Positions 13,931 through 14,608 of a stretch of DNA of 14,608 bases are shown here, piece by piece. The DNA lies in contig JAJYUX010000038.1 in the NCBI GenBank assembly GCA_021792315.1, positions 1 through 14,608 on the forward strand, in the 5' to 3' direction. Positions within the stretch are counted from its first letter, which is position 1; each line of letters opens with the position of its first letter. A program made the position numbers and the translations under genes. The DNA is from an archaeon (GTDB lineage: Archaea > Thermoproteota > Nitrososphaeria > Nitrososphaerales > CADDZS01). The notes beneath the pieces were generated by a model. The model was not told the DNA's origin and ran no database searches. It saw nothing but the letters and a program-made list of their open reading frames with translations.

Positions 13931-14608
13931 TTACTGCACGCATTCAGTGGCCGTTTGCGTTACAGTTACATTGACGAACGTTGTTGTAGTGGTGGTGCAA
14001 GCTGCGGTCATTGTACTAGTACTATTGGAAGTAGAAGGATTAGGAACGTTACTAAAGATCCATACTGTTAGAAAAGTGCCTGATGAGCCCGTCGTATTTG
14101 AATTCCAGTTCATTAGGACTGAACCATTGAAGAGGCTAGCTGTTGAAGGAGTCGGCAAGGAATTAGGTTCGGGAGCCGGTGGGGCCCAACCGAAATCTAC
14201 GGTCGCTGAGCTGCCGCTTTGGACTGAAGTCACATTGAGAACAAGATTGAATCCCATATTCATGTATCCTGTCCCGTTCGCAGAATACTCGTAGCCAGTG
14301 CCGTTGTAGATCATTTCAAAACTGTAATTCCCTAGTTTGAAGCTTGTGGGCATCGTGGCATAATTGAAAGTCTCTTCTGAAGAGGGAGTCTGCGTCGATG
14401 AGTTTTGAAGGAAAGTGCTTGAATTCGAAGTGGAGTAAGTAGTGGTCGTCATGGGATTCGGTTCAACCGAAAAGTGAAGTATCACCAGCTGACCCCACTC
14501 ATCGCCGGCTGCGAGCGTATAGGTACACGGTCGAAATGCTGGAGGAGGAAGCGCGCCGTTAGGGGTAAAGACAGACGCGTTGTACGTTGTGCTATAATTT
14601 CCAATAAG
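13931..14608 (-). CDS. Ser/Thr-rich secreted protein, partial
   Basis: The frame is open to the right edge of the window, so the N terminus is missing; 225 residues are visible. The composition is strongly S, T, N, P and G with about twelve N-X-S/T sequons, and an NGTGY motif occurs twice nine residues apart. Near the C terminus lie AACTTTTTTFVNVTVTQ and a final ECVQ, giving two Cys that may pair. No C-terminal helix anchors it, so it is either released, held by a missing N-terminal helix, or attached to a partner. GTG 14485 is only an internal codon. The style resembles the surface protein at 11403, without clear residue identity. An extracellular, glycosylated adhesive or structural role is the likely class. 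Confidence 0.7.
   Translation of the reverse strand, partial: LIGNYSTTYNASVFTPNGALPPPAFRPCTYTLAAGDEWGQLVILHFSVEPNPMTTTTYSTSNSSTFLQNSSTQTPSSEETFNYATMPTSFKLGNYSFEMIYNGTGYEYSANGTGYMNMGFNLVLNVTSVQSGSSATVDFGWAPPAPEPNSLPTPSTASLFNGSVLMNWNSNTTGSSGTFLTVWIFSNVPNPSTSNSTSTMTAACTTTTTTFVNVTVTQTATECVQ

Overview
The window looks archaeal and most resembles a terrestrial member of the Nitrososphaeria (Thaumarchaeota). This is inferred from gene structure, not from a marker gene. Several starts are preceded at about -20 to -36 by TATA-like boxes and lack ribosome binding sites, which indicates leaderless or short-leader transcription. TTG is used repeatedly as a start codon, many products are small membrane proteins, and surface proteins are rich in N-glycosylation sequons. 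No rRNA, tRNA, CRISPR array, transposase or integrase was recognised.

Layout. Positions 1-443 are non-coding and hold an 18-base G run inside an inverted repeat and a 20-bp AT palindrome followed by T residues. Positions 444-3228 carry a metallo-beta-lactamase-fold hydrolase, a NitrOD5-like protein, a three-helix membrane protein, a possible 41-aa membrane peptide, a stand-alone DUF1801-type N-terminal segment and a PD-(D/E)XK nuclease. Positions 3398-5117 carry a seven-helix membrane protein with an open frame continuing past its TGA, and a beta-carbonic anhydrase broken by an in-frame TGA. Positions 5661-7471 hold a DinB-like protein in tandem with a VOC (glyoxalase-like) protein, a decayed reading frame, and a second VOC protein. 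Positions 7734-9629 encode a class III nucleotide cyclase fused to a FlgO/TolB-like region and TPR repeats. A 47-aa gene with a one-base frameshift follows at 9856-9998.

From 10331 to the right edge the window is a locus of small membrane and exported proteins. Two divergent pairs (10669/10932 and 13106/13233) each combine a two-helix protein with a one-helix protein. The two one-helix proteins share a C-terminal GFG-TY-I-G motif and look like distant paralogues. Between and beside the pairs lie a 398-aa sequon-rich membrane-anchored protein, a third two-helix protein, and a Ser/Thr-rich secreted protein cut by the window edge. This set is the best candidate for an undescribed cell-envelope module.

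A second theme is damage. One nonsense codon, one frameshift, one frame with two internal stops and one possible truncated C terminus all fall in about 6.6 kb (3.4-10 kb). The 631-codon cyclase frame contains no TGA, so a changed genetic code is unlikely. Gene decay or sequence error are the likely explanations. Functions in the left part look like housekeeping and small-molecule chemistry, and there is no single long operon.
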